Shown here: in pieces, positions 1 to 6,103 of the stretch
Position numbering within the stretch: position 1 is the stretch's first letter
How the letters are laid out: each line of letters begins with the position of its first letter
Source: JBBDWK01 sp040902885
GTDB taxonomy: Bacteria > Acidobacteriota > Terriglobia > Bryobacterales > Bryobacteraceae
DNA length: 10,732 nt
Direction: 5' to 3'
NCBI GenBank assembly: GCA_040902885.1
Contig: JBBDWK010000111.1
Location: forward strand, 1-10,732
Translations under genes and position numbers: made by a program
The notes under the pieces: generated by a model
What the model was told of the DNA's origin: nothing
Seen by the model: the letters and a program-made list of their open reading frames with translations, nothing else
Databases searched by the model: none

Positions 1-512
1 AGCCCGACCAGGTGAAAGCGCGGCTCATGAAGACCGCCACCAAGTCGTTTCCCGCTTCGAGTTTGGGCTGCGATCCGGATGGGACTTGCTTCACCAGCCA
101 GTACGACATCTTTACCATCGGCGCAGGCTACCTCGACGTCTGGGCGGCGCTGAACTCGCGGGACCTCGCGAACGGCAGCGCAGCCTCTCCCATGGCGCTC
201 TACGATTCGCAAACCGGAACGGTCCGGGTGGTCAATGGCGGCTCCGCCCTCTGGGGAACCTCGGCGCTCTGGGGCACGAATATCGTCTGGGGCTCGTCGG
301 CGTTATGGGGCACCAGCGCGATATGGGGCACTTCCGTGTGGGTGGATGGCGCGTCGGCCTTATGGGGCACGTCGGCGCTATGGGGCACCAGCACCGTTTG
401 GGGCACGGGCAACACCGGGGGGACCAGCGCTCTATGGGGAACCAGCGCGCTCTGGGGCACGACTACTCCCGCGGCGGCATCGCTAAACCGGCTGGCTAAC
501 GGCGAAAACTAA
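1..512 (+). CDS. S8 family (subtilisin-like) protease with WGT repeats, C-terminal part only
   Basis: The reading frame is open from the left edge (in-frame codons from base 3) to TAA at 510-512, so this is the 3' end of a gene that starts outside the window. The first residues (PDQVKARLMKTATKSFP) match the stretch of the complete downstream protease that follows its catalytic Ser block (PDTVKARLMKTATKSFP). The protein is therefore called the end of a subtilisin-fold domain; its catalytic residues are not visible here. Then come an AGYLDVWAALN segment, shared with the downstream protein (AGYLDIWAALN), and ten Trp-Gly-Thr/Ser hexapeptides of the type ALWGTS in blocks of five, three and two, separated by short Gly/Asp/Asn linkers. 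Two Cys lie close together (GCDPDGTC), absent from the paralogue, and could form a disulfide. The next gene starts 30 bases after the stop, which suggests co-transcription. Family assignment is strong by paralogy. The function of the tail is unknown. Confidence 0.88.
   Translation, partial: PDQVKARLMKTATKSFPASSLGCDPDGTCFTSQYDIFTIGAGYLDVWAALNSRDLANGSAASPMALYDSQTGTVRVVNGGSALWGTSALWGTNIVWGSSALWGTSAIWGTSVWVDGASALWGTSALWGTSTVWGTGNTGGTSALWGTSALWGTTTPAAASLNRLANGEN
243..464 (+). repeat. 18-bp coding minisatellite encoding WGT hexapeptides (first protease)
   Basis: Ten in-frame units of about 18 bases encode x-[LVI]-W-G-[TS]-x, mostly ALWGTS. Two inserts (encoding VWVDGA near 340-357 and GNTGG near 408-422) break the array into 5+3+2 units. 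The Trp-Gly-Thr codons (TGG GGN ACN) are the most constant part, while the alternating hydrophobic pair and the Ser vary. Confidence 0.85.
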
Positions 513-528
513 ACCATGTACCAGCCTC

Positions 529-533
529 GGAGG
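529..533 (+). promoter_or_regulatory. Shine-Dalgarno site fixing the protease start at GTG 543
   Basis: A perfect GGAGG lies 9 bases before GTG 543. The ATG at 516 begins 3 bases after the preceding stop and has no comparable site, and starting there would place this GGAGG inside the coding region. GTG 543 is therefore the preferred start. Confidence 0.65.
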
Positions 534-542
534 AAAAGAAAA

Positions 543-2243
543 GTGAACAGAAACAGTATGCTACTTCGGAGACTACCGGCAGCGCTAGCAGTGAGTGTTC
601 TGCTGCTGATCGCCATGCCCGCGGCTATTTTTGGAAAACCGCACAAACTCTCCCCGGAGCTGCGCAAAGGGCCCAAGGACAAGTTGCTGAGTGTGATCGT
701 ACAGTACGCGGCGGCGCCGGACGAGAGCGAACTGAACTCGGTGAAACCACTGGGCGGCGGGTTGAAGCACAAATTGAAGTCGATCAATGGAGCCGTGTTT
801 CATCTGCCGCCCGCCGCGCTGGCGGCACTATCCAAAAACCCGCGCATCCGCTATATCTCCCCGGATCGTGAGGTCAGCGGCAAGCTGGACTTCGCCACTC
901 CCGCCACAACCGCCCAGATCGCGCATAAATATGGCTGGACCGGCTCGGGCGTGGGCGTAGCGATCATCGACAGCGGCATCAGCGCGCACGCCGACCTGAA
1001 GTCCCGAATCGTATATTCGGAGAGTTTTCTGCCGGAGAAATCAGGCGCCGGCGACTCCTACGGGCATGGCACCCACGTCGCCGGCATTGTCGGGGGCAGC
1101 GGCTATTCCTCCGAGGAGGGCATGGGCGCCCTTCACACTTTTCGCGGCATCGCCCCCCAAGCCAACCTCATCAATCTTCGAGTGCTGGATGGCGAGGGAT
1201 CGGGAACGGAATCGAGCGTCATCAGCGCTATCGAAAGGGCCATTGAGCTCAAGGCCAAATACAACATCCGAGTCATTAACCTGTCGGTGGGCCGGCCCAT
1301 CTTTGAGGGTTACACTCTGGACCCGCTCTGCCAGGCAGTGGAAAAGGCCTGGGAAGCGGGCATCGTCGTCGTCGTGGCGGCGGGCAACAACGGCCGGGAC
1401 AACTCCTTCGGAACGATGGGTTATGGAACGATTACCAGCCCGGCCAACCATCCCAATGTCATCACCGTTGGAGCCATGCGTGGCATGGGTACCGTCTCCC
1501 GGCATGACGACCAGATGGCCAGCTTCTCGAGCAAAGGACCGGCCGTTCTCGATCATGTGGTAAAGCCCGATCTGGTGGCCCCCGGCAACGGGATCGTCTC
1601 CACCATCAACGGCAACAGCACACTGGCCACGAGATATTCGGGAAGCCTGGTTCGCTATAGGGACTACACGCCGAATCCCGCTCCCGACGCTGGCCGGTAC
1701 ATGCGCCTGAGCGGAACCAGCATGGCGACGCCGATGGTCGCCGGCGCGGCGGCGCTGCTGATTCAGAAAGATCCGGGCCTGACTCCCGACACGGTCAAGG
1801 CGCGGCTGATGAAAACCGCCACCAAAAGTTTTCCGTCCACGAGTCTGGTTACCGACCCCAGGACAGGCGTTACGCACACCATTTACCATGACCTGTTCAC
1901 AGTCGGCGCGGGATATCTGGACATCTGGGCGGCCCTGAATAACAACGAGGTGGTCGCCTCGGACCAATCCGCCCGCTCCCCGGCCGTCACGGTGGACTCG
2001 TCCACGGGGGCCGTGACATTGGTGAATGGCACGAGCGTGGTTTGGGGAACTTCGGTTCTCTGGGGCACTTCGGTGGTGTGGGGAACCAATGTGGTCCTCA
2101 ACGGAAACAGCGTGGTCTGGGGAACTTCGGTTCTCTGGGGCACCAGCAACACAACCGGCTTCAGTGTTCTTTGGGGCACTTCGGTTCTGTGGGGGACGAG
2201 CAACCCGTTCACAGAGAGTCTGTCGATACAGGGCGAGCCATAG
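543..2243 (+). CDS. Secreted S8 family subtilisin-like serine protease with C-terminal WGT repeats
   Basis: A predicted secreted endopeptidase of 566 residues from GTG 543 (575 if ATG 516 is used). Residues below are counted from GTG. A signal peptide with a basic start and a hydrophobic core (ALAVSVLLLIAMPAAIFG) occupies about 1-31. An I9-type propeptide, acting as intramolecular chaperone and inhibitor, spans about 43-111. The peptidase S8 domain covers about 130-425 with catalytic Asp143 (AIIDSGIS), His175 (GHGTHVAG), oxyanion Asn282 (AAGNNG) and Ser393 (SGTSMATP), so all key residues are present. The tail from about 480 has a VDxxTGxVxxVNG block and seven Trp-Gly-Thr hexapeptides in groups of three, two and two. 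No membrane anchor or sorting motif follows; the protein ends ESLSIQGEP. It follows a paralogous protease by 30 bases, probably in one operon. Peptidase activity is well supported. The substrate and the role of the repeats cannot be read from sequence. Confidence 0.95.
   Translation: MNRNSMLLRRLPAALAVSVLLLIAMPAAIFGKPHKLSPELRKGPKDKLLSVIVQYAAAPDESELNSVKPLGGGLKHKLKSINGAVFHLPPAALAALSKNPRIRYISPDREVSGKLDFATPATTAQIAHKYGWTGSGVGVAIIDSGISAHADLKSRIVYSESFLPEKSGAGDSYGHGTHVAGIVGGSGYSSEEGMGALHTFRGIAPQANLINLRVLDGEGSGTESSVISAIERAIELKAKYNIRVINLSVGRPIFEGYTLDPLCQAVEKAWEAGIVVVVAAGNNGRDNSFGTMGYGTITSPANHPNVITVGAMRGMGTVSRHDDQMASFSSKGPAVLDHVVKPDLVAPGNGIVSTINGNSTLATRYSGSLVRYRDYTPNPAPDAGRYMRLSGTSMATPMVAGAAALLIQKDPGLTPDTVKARLMKTATKSFPSTSLVTDPRTGVTHTIYHDLFTVGAGYLDIWAALNNNEVVASDQSARSPAVTVDSSTGAVTLVNGTSVVWGTSVLWGTSVVWGTNVVLNGNSVVWGTSVLWGTSNTTGFSVLWGTSVLWGTSNPFTESLSIQGEP
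2034..2201 (+). repeat. 18-bp coding minisatellite encoding WGT hexapeptides (second protease)
   Basis: Seven units encode VVWGTS or VLWGTS in blocks of 3+2+2, separated by VVLNGNS and NTTGFS linkers. A higher-order 36-base dimer (VVWGTS-VLWGTS) is visible: bases 2037-2068 and 2112-2143 differ at one position in 32. This points to recent duplication or slippage within the array. Confidence 0.85.
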
Positions 2244-2250
2244 GCTGCCA

Positions 2251-2277
2251 AGGGCGCGGGCGGGCGCCCTGAATTTT
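2251..2277 (+). terminator. Probable Rho-independent terminator after the protease pair
   Basis: The arm AGGGCGC (2251-2257) pairs with GCGCCCT (2264-2270) across a 6-base loop, followed by GAATTTT. It lies 7 bases after the protease stop. Its T tract runs into the stop codon of the convergent gene at 2276. The opposite strand has no T tract after the hairpin, so it probably works mainly on + transcripts. Confidence 0.5.
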
Positions 2278-2707
2278 ACGGCAGCCGGGTGGTCTGATGC
2301 GCCGCCAGTTGCCAGTTCCCGCCCTGCTTCACCCAGACATGCATCATCATCAGCTTGTTATCGAACGGCTGCCCTTTGGTGCTGCCCGTCATGCGGACGT
2401 TGGAGTGCGCCACCGCCGTATCACCGAAGGCCCGCACCGTAATGCTCTCGTGCTCGATGCCGGTGTACTTCTGCGCCCCCGACTTCAACTTGGACATGTA
2501 CTCGCCTTTGCTCTCCACGATTCCCGTGGAGTGCGCATAGATGAGGCTGTCCGAGAGGATCTTCTCTATCGCCGCATAGTTTGCCGCGGCCACGGCCGAG
2601 GCCCAGCTCTTCTCAGCCTTGCGGATCTCCTCGTCCGCGCCCGCGGCCCTTGCCGGGGCGAAATTCGCCAGCAGCGCCATCGTCGTAATCAGGATCGTTT
2701 GTTTCAT
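2276..2707 (-). CDS. Exported NTF2-like / DUF4440 (SnoaL-like) protein
   Basis: A 143-residue protein. A signal peptide (MKQTILITTMALLANFAPARAAGA) covers about 1-23. It is followed by a cone-shaped NTF2-like domain: the first helix with an AEKSWASAVAAANYAAIEKILSD-like region, then SLIYAHSTG, KGEYMSKLKSG, an Ile/Thr/Val-rich strand region ending GDTAVAHSNVRMTGS, and a final HVWVKQGGNWQLAAHQTTRL. This order is typical of the DUF4440/SnoaL-like group, which includes enzymes and ligand-binding proteins; no specific reaction can be assigned. The start is ATG 2707 because GGAGAG lies 10 bases upstream of it. A longer reading from TTG 2734 has no such site and would overlap the predicted promoter. 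The gene is convergent with the protease operon and divergent from the PIG-L gene, 56 bases away, so it is probably transcribed alone. Confidence 0.85.
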   Translation of the reverse strand: MKQTILITTMALLANFAPARAAGADEEIRKAEKSWASAVAAANYAAIEKILSDSLIYAHSTGIVESKGEYMSKLKSGAQKYTGIEHESITVRAFGDTAVAHSNVRMTGSTKGQPFDNKLMMMHVWVKQGGNWQLAAHQTTRLP

Positions 2708-2733
2708 GGGAAGCGTTCTCTCCGGAACCAGCA

Positions 2734-2762
2734 ATCATAACGCAAGCGGCGGCGATTGTTAG
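2734..2762 (-). promoter_or_regulatory. Possible sigma-70-like promoter for the NTF2-like gene
   Basis: On the minus strand, CTAACA (2757-2762; 4 of 6 to TTGACA) is separated by 17 bases from TATGAT (2734-2739; 5 of 6 to TATAAT). It lies 26 bases before ATG 2707 in the gap between divergent genes. This is a match by eye only. Confidence 0.3.
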
Positions 2763-2763
2763 A

Positions 2764-3711
2764 ATGGTCCGGATGAAAAGACGCGACTTCATCGGCCACG
2801 GGATGGCCGGCGTGGCTCCCCAGATTTCCTTGAGGACGACCGAACAGGCCGCTTCCGACGTGGACATCGAGCGCAACCAGTCCGGGCAGCCGCACAAGGG
2901 GAAAATGCTGGCCGCGATCCAGCCGCACTCCGACGACCTGTCTCTGTTCGCCGCAGGCACGGTCATCAAATTGATCAAAGAAGGCTATAGCGGCATCATG
3001 ATTCGCGTCACCAACGATGAGATGGCCGGACGCGGGGCCACCATGGCCGAGGTTGTGCTGAACAATGAGAAGGACAATTTCGAAGTCGCGCGGCTGATGG
3101 GCCTCAAGAAGGTCTTCGACCTGCACTACAGGAATCACGAGATGGAGTCCGTGCAGCCGGCTGAATTGAAGCACCGGTTGATTTTTATTTTCCGGCTGAT
3201 GAAGGTGGACACGGTAATCTGCTACGACCCGTGGAGTCACTACGAAGAGAACCCGGATCACTACGTGACCGCGCGATGCGTGGAAGCAGCCTGCTGGATG
3301 GCCGGCGGCAGCCTCGATCTGCCCGAGCACTTCGAAGCCGGCATCAAGCCTCACGCGGTGCGGGAGAAGTACTATTTCGCCCGCGGCCCGCAGCTTGTGA
3401 ATCGCGTCGTGGACATCGGCTCCGTGATCGACCAGAAGGTCGAGGTGAACCGCGCCAACGTGGCCCAGGGTCCGGCAGGCGAGAATGGCGCCCGGCTGCG
3501 CGCGGATCTGGCATCGAAGAAGCTGCGGCTTCCGCTTTTGGGTAATGACGATGTGACGGCGAACCGCCAGTACATCAAGACCTTCGTCCTGCGGGACGAC
3601 GTGGATCTGGGAAAAAAATATGGCTTACAGTACGCAGAGCCATTCCACTACATCGGGCCGAGGAAATCCATGCTCGACGACTACATCAAACAGAACGCCG
3701 TCCCCCTGTAA
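2764..3711 (+). CDS. PIG-L / LmbE family zinc-dependent deacetylase
   Basis: A 315-residue protein of the PIG-L (LmbE-like) family, whose members are zinc metalloenzymes that remove acetyl groups, usually from GlcNAc-containing glycans or small glycoconjugates. The first zinc motif is at 55-58 (PHSDDL; His and Asp ligands, usually HPDD), followed by the glycine-containing AAGTVIKL helix. The second is at about 163-170 (NPDHYVTA; His166 as third ligand). The N-terminus reads MKRRDFIGHGMAG from an alternative ATG at 2773, resembling a twin-arginine (Tat) leader. However, the region after RRDF is short and poorly hydrophobic, so export is uncertain. The start at 2764 against 2773 cannot be decided because neither has a clear Shine-Dalgarno site. 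The substrate is unknown; no sugar or thiol biosynthesis genes lie alongside. The gene ends at the edge of a large palindrome. Confidence 0.88.
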   Translation: MVRMKRRDFIGHGMAGVAPQISLRTTEQAASDVDIERNQSGQPHKGKMLAAIQPHSDDLSLFAAGTVIKLIKEGYSGIMIRVTNDEMAGRGATMAEVVLNNEKDNFEVARLMGLKKVFDLHYRNHEMESVQPAELKHRLIFIFRLMKVDTVICYDPWSHYEENPDHYVTARCVEAACWMAGGSLDLPEHFEAGIKPHAVREKYYFARGPQLVNRVVDIGSVIDQKVEVNRANVAQGPAGENGARLRADLASKKLRLPLLGNDDVTANRQYIKTFVLRDDVDLGKKYGLQYAEPFHYIGPRKSMLDDYIKQNAVPL

Positions 3712-3790
3712 CCACTCCCTTCGGTCGCGGCTCGGTAAATCCTTGACCCGCCGGAAACACCGTTCTGAGCCGCGACCGTCAGGGAGCGGT
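3711..3790. repeat. Large imperfect palindrome at a convergent gene junction (copy 1)
   Basis: The left arm 3711-3735 begins ACCACTCCCTTCGGTCGCGG. The right arm 3765-3790 is its near reverse complement (ending GTCAGGGAGCGGT), with about three small mismatches or offsets, around a 29-base loop. The left arm overlaps the final base of the deacetylase stop codon. It shares its arm sequence with the element at 7763-7823. As RNA it would form a very stable hairpin on either strand, so it could terminate or protect both convergent transcripts. Otherwise it is a REP-like dispersed element. Confidence 0.8.
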
Positions 3791-3806
3791 TGTCGATGAC
3801 GCAGTA

Positions 3807-5039
3807 CTATCGCCCGGCGATCTTTTGAATTTCCCGGACGCCTACATAAGCGAAAAACGCCAGCGCCACGGCCAGCACGACGTTGACCCCCACGGCGCTG
3901 CGGAACTCTTTACCGACCCACTCCCTCCGGTTGTTCATGATGAGCAGCGTCAATGCCAGGAGAGGCAGGAGCATCGCTCCGGTGATCCCGAATGCAAGCT
4001 GGAGCTGCTGCACCGGCCAGCGCAGCAGAACCAGCGGGACGGTTGCGAGAAACACCAGGTATGCGCGGTAGGCCACCGAACGGCCCACCTCGACATCGCT
4101 GCGCTGCCCGCCCCGCAACCGGAGAAAGTCGGCGAACAGATACGGCAGACTCTGCCAGACGCCGAGCAGCGCGGAAAAAACGGCCGCCCAGAAACCGGCC
4201 AGGAACACCCATTTTCCGATGGGTCCCACGGCGATGGCCAGTTGGTCGGCGAGCAGTAGCGCCAGGCCGGCGCCCTGTCCCCGGACCTGCACCCTCGAGC
4301 CGACAATTACCACGGCCACCCCGAAGAGACCAATCACCGTGTATGACAGCATCAGGTCGAAGCGGCAGGCGCGCAAACCCTCGCGCCCGGTTCTGCCTTC
4401 CTCGCGAATCCAATAGCCGTAGGAGATGAGCGCAACCGTGCCGCCCACCGCGCCCACCAGGCTTATCGCCCAGCCCGCGCTTCCGGCGGGCAGCGAGGGA
4501 ATCAGGCCGCGAGCCACAATGGTCCAGTCCGGCGCAAGCAGGAGGGCAGTTAACACGACCGTGCCAAACATCGCTCCCACGCATACGCCCAGCACTCTCT
4601 TGAGCAGCTCATAGCCTCCCATCCACACCAGCGCCAGACCGCCCAGCGAGTGGACCGCGCCCCAGAGATACCGCGATGTATTGAGGTCGCCCAGAGGGAC
4701 GACGGCGGCTCCAGCTAAGCCGCAGGCGCTCGACAACATTCCGCCGACGACCAGTGTGAACAACAGGAGATAACCGAGAAAAACCCACTGAATCCACTTG
4801 CCGAGCCTGGTGACCCAACCTTCGAGCAGCGTCGTTCCCGTGGCCATCTGCCATCGCGCGATGCCCTCGTTGAGCGTCCACTTCAGCAGTATGCCGGCGG
4901 GCACGGCCCACAGCACCGCCAGGCCCGCTTCCGCTCCCGCCAGACTGCCGGTCAGAATGTCGCCTGCGCCGATGCTGGTCGCGGTCAGCAGAATGGCTGG
5001 GCCGACGGTCGAGAGGCGCGATGGCGATGTCGAGGTCAC
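3807..5039 (-). CDS. NRAMP-family membrane transporter, non-canonical (metal-site motifs absent)
   Basis: A 410-residue, very hydrophobic protein with about ten to eleven predicted membrane helices and the overall NRAMP/SLC11 pattern: a start of type GPAILLTATSIGAGDILTGS, then WTLNEGIARWQMATG, then near the end GITGAMLLPLLALTLLIMNN before a basic loop. Canonical NRAMPs bind Mn/Fe with a DPGN motif in helix 1 and an MPH motif in helix 6. Here helix 1 has GAGD (24-27). The expected helix 6 region reads GAVGGTVALISYGYWIREEG (196-215), with no Met-Pro-His. The ion or solute carried is therefore uncertain. The start is GTG 5039, since an in-frame TAG lies 12 bases upstream. It is divergent from the GHMP kinase, with 47 bases between starts, and convergent with the deacetylase. 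Confidence 0.85.
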   Translation of the reverse strand: MTSTSPSRLSTVGPAILLTATSIGAGDILTGSLAGAEAGLAVLWAVPAGILLKWTLNEGIARWQMATGTTLLEGWVTRLGKWIQWVFLGYLLLFTLVVGGMLSSACGLAGAAVVPLGDLNTSRYLWGAVHSLGGLALVWMGGYELLKRVLGVCVGAMFGTVVLTALLLAPDWTIVARGLIPSLPAGSAGWAISLVGAVGGTVALISYGYWIREEGRTGREGLRACRFDLMLSYTVIGLFGVAVVIVGSRVQVRGQGAGLALLLADQLAIAVGPIGKWVFLAGFWAAVFSALLGVWQSLPYLFADFLRLRGGQRSDVEVGRSVAYRAYLVFLATVPLVLLRWPVQQLQLAFGITGAMLLPLLALTLLIMNNRREWVGKEFRSAVGVNVVLAVALAFFAYVGVREIQKIAGR

Positions 5040-5042
5040 TGG

Positions 5043-5070
5043 TTGAGACTACATCAAAACTTGCTACGCT
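5043..5070 (+). promoter_or_regulatory. Possible promoter for the GHMP kinase operon
   Basis: TTGAGA (5043-5048; 5 of 6 to TTGACA), 16 bases, then TACGCT (5065-5070) preceded by TGC as an extended -10. The -10 matches only 3 of 6. If used, the 5' leader before ATG 5087 would be only about 10 bases, which fits the lack of a Shine-Dalgarno site there. Confidence 0.22.
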
Positions 5071-5086
5071 TGTTGAATCCGCATCC

Positions 5087-6094
5087 ATGAAAATCACCGC
5101 CAAAGCGCCTTGCCGCGTCGACCTGGCCGGAGGCACCATCGACATCTGGCCGCTCTACCTCTATCATGCCGGCGCAGTCACCGTAAACTTCGCTGTTGAT
5201 CGCTATGCGAGCTGCCTTCTACAGACCCGCGACGATGCCAAAATTGTTCTCCGCTCCCGCGATCTCAAAGGCGAGGAGACTTTCAAAGCGCTCGAAGACC
5301 TGACCGCGGCTGCCAAGTATCGCCTGCCGTTGCTGGCCTACCTGGTGCGATTTTTCAAGCCGCGTACGGGCATCGATCTTTTCACCGATTCCGAAGCTCC
5401 CGCCGGCGCGGGCATCTCCGGCTCCTCCACGCTCATCATCGCCGTTGCGTCGGCGCTGAACCGGCTCACTGGCTCCGGCTACAAGATTGAGAAGCTGCGC
5501 GAGATCTCGCAGAATATCGAAGCGCAGATCATCCGAGTGCCCACCGGCGCGCAAGACTATTACCCGGCCATGTACGGCGCGGTCGGCGCCATCGAGCTGA
5601 GCGAGCTCGGCGTGGTCCGCAAGCCGGTGAACGTCGATCTTGACGACCTCAACCAGCGTATTGTGCTGGCCTATACCGGCGAGCCGCGCAACTCCGGCAT
5701 CAACAACTGGGAAGTCATGAAGGCGCACATCGACGGCGACCGTAAGGTGTTTCGCAACTTCGAGCAGATTGCCGCTATCGCCCAGGCCATGCGCGCCGCT
5801 CTGGAAAAGATGGACTGGGACGAGGCGGGCCGCCTCCTACGCGAGGAGTGGAGTCACCGCCGGCGCAACGCCCCCGGAATCGCCACCCCCTTGATCGACC
5901 GTCTGGTGCAGGTCACACGCCGGGCCGGAGCCAGCGGCGCGAAAGTCTGCGGCGCGGGCGGCGGAGGCTGCGTCATCTTCCTGGCCGAGCGCGGCGCGAG
6001 GGACAAAGTCTCAAAGGCCATCGAGCGCGAAGGCGCCTCCGTGCTGCCAGTAAAAGTAGCGCCGCGCGGCGTCGAGGTCCGCGTCCGCAACTGA
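5087..6094 (+). CDS. GHMP family sugar kinase (heptose-7-phosphate-kinase-like)
   Basis: A cytoplasmic ATP-dependent small-molecule kinase of 335 residues. The three GHMP signatures are present. Motif 1 is at 7-20 (APCRVDLAGGTIDI). Motif 2, the phosphate-binding loop, is at 104-115 (APAGAGISGSST). Motif 3 is at 288-296 (CGAGGGGCV). The PTGAQDYYPAMYG segment (152-164) holds the likely catalytic Asp157. The pattern, with LAGGTxD and PxGxQD, is closest in my memory to D-glycero-D-manno-heptose 7-phosphate kinases and related sugar kinases. The substrate remains inferred and no heptose pathway genes are adjacent. ATG 5087 is chosen because the family motif begins right after it. The longer frame from 5021 would add 22 residues overlapping the divergent transporter gene. 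It is the first gene of a probable operon; the CPBP protease gene follows after 9 bases. Confidence 0.88.
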   Translation: MKITAKAPCRVDLAGGTIDIWPLYLYHAGAVTVNFAVDRYASCLLQTRDDAKIVLRSRDLKGEETFKALEDLTAAAKYRLPLLAYLVRFFKPRTGIDLFTDSEAPAGAGISGSSTLIIAVASALNRLTGSGYKIEKLREISQNIEAQIIRVPTGAQDYYPAMYGAVGAIELSELGVVRKPVNVDLDDLNQRIVLAYTGEPRNSGINNWEVMKAHIDGDRKVFRNFEQIAAIAQAMRAALEKMDWDEAGRLLREEWSHRRRNAPGIATPLIDRLVQVTRRAGASGAKVCGAGGGGCVIFLAERGARDKVSKAIEREGASVLPVKVAPRGVEVRVRN

Positions 6095-6103
6095 AACGAA
6101 GCG

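Noticed and set aside
200..460. Minus-strand open frame rich in VPQ/VPH repeats, and its counterpart at 1883-2251
   Set aside because: They are antisense readings of the WGT repeat arrays. No ribosome site or independent family signal is visible.
243..464. Regular short repeats that might be a CRISPR array
   Set aside because: The repeats are 18-base in-frame coding units without unique spacers of constant length, and they translate to WGT hexapeptides in a protease frame.
1041..1967. 308-codon minus-strand open frame inside the second protease
   Set aside because: It is antisense to the catalytic domain with all its motifs; its composition (Arg/Gly/His-rich) is typical of GC-rich antisense shadows.
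3910..4584. 224-codon minus-strand open frame in the transporter region
   Set aside because: It is an alternative frame of the NRAMP gene, Arg/Gly/Ala-rich, with no domain signal; the NRAMP frame is clearly the coding one.
5040..5086. Metal-sensing riboswitch (for example yybP-ykoY) ahead of the NRAMP gene
   Set aside because: Only 47 bases separate the two divergent starts, too little for such an aptamer, and no characteristic paired structure is visible.
5021..5086. N-terminal extension of the GHMP kinase from ATG 5021
   Set aside because: The extra 22 residues overlap the divergent transporter gene, precede the conserved family start, and have no family counterpart that I recognise.
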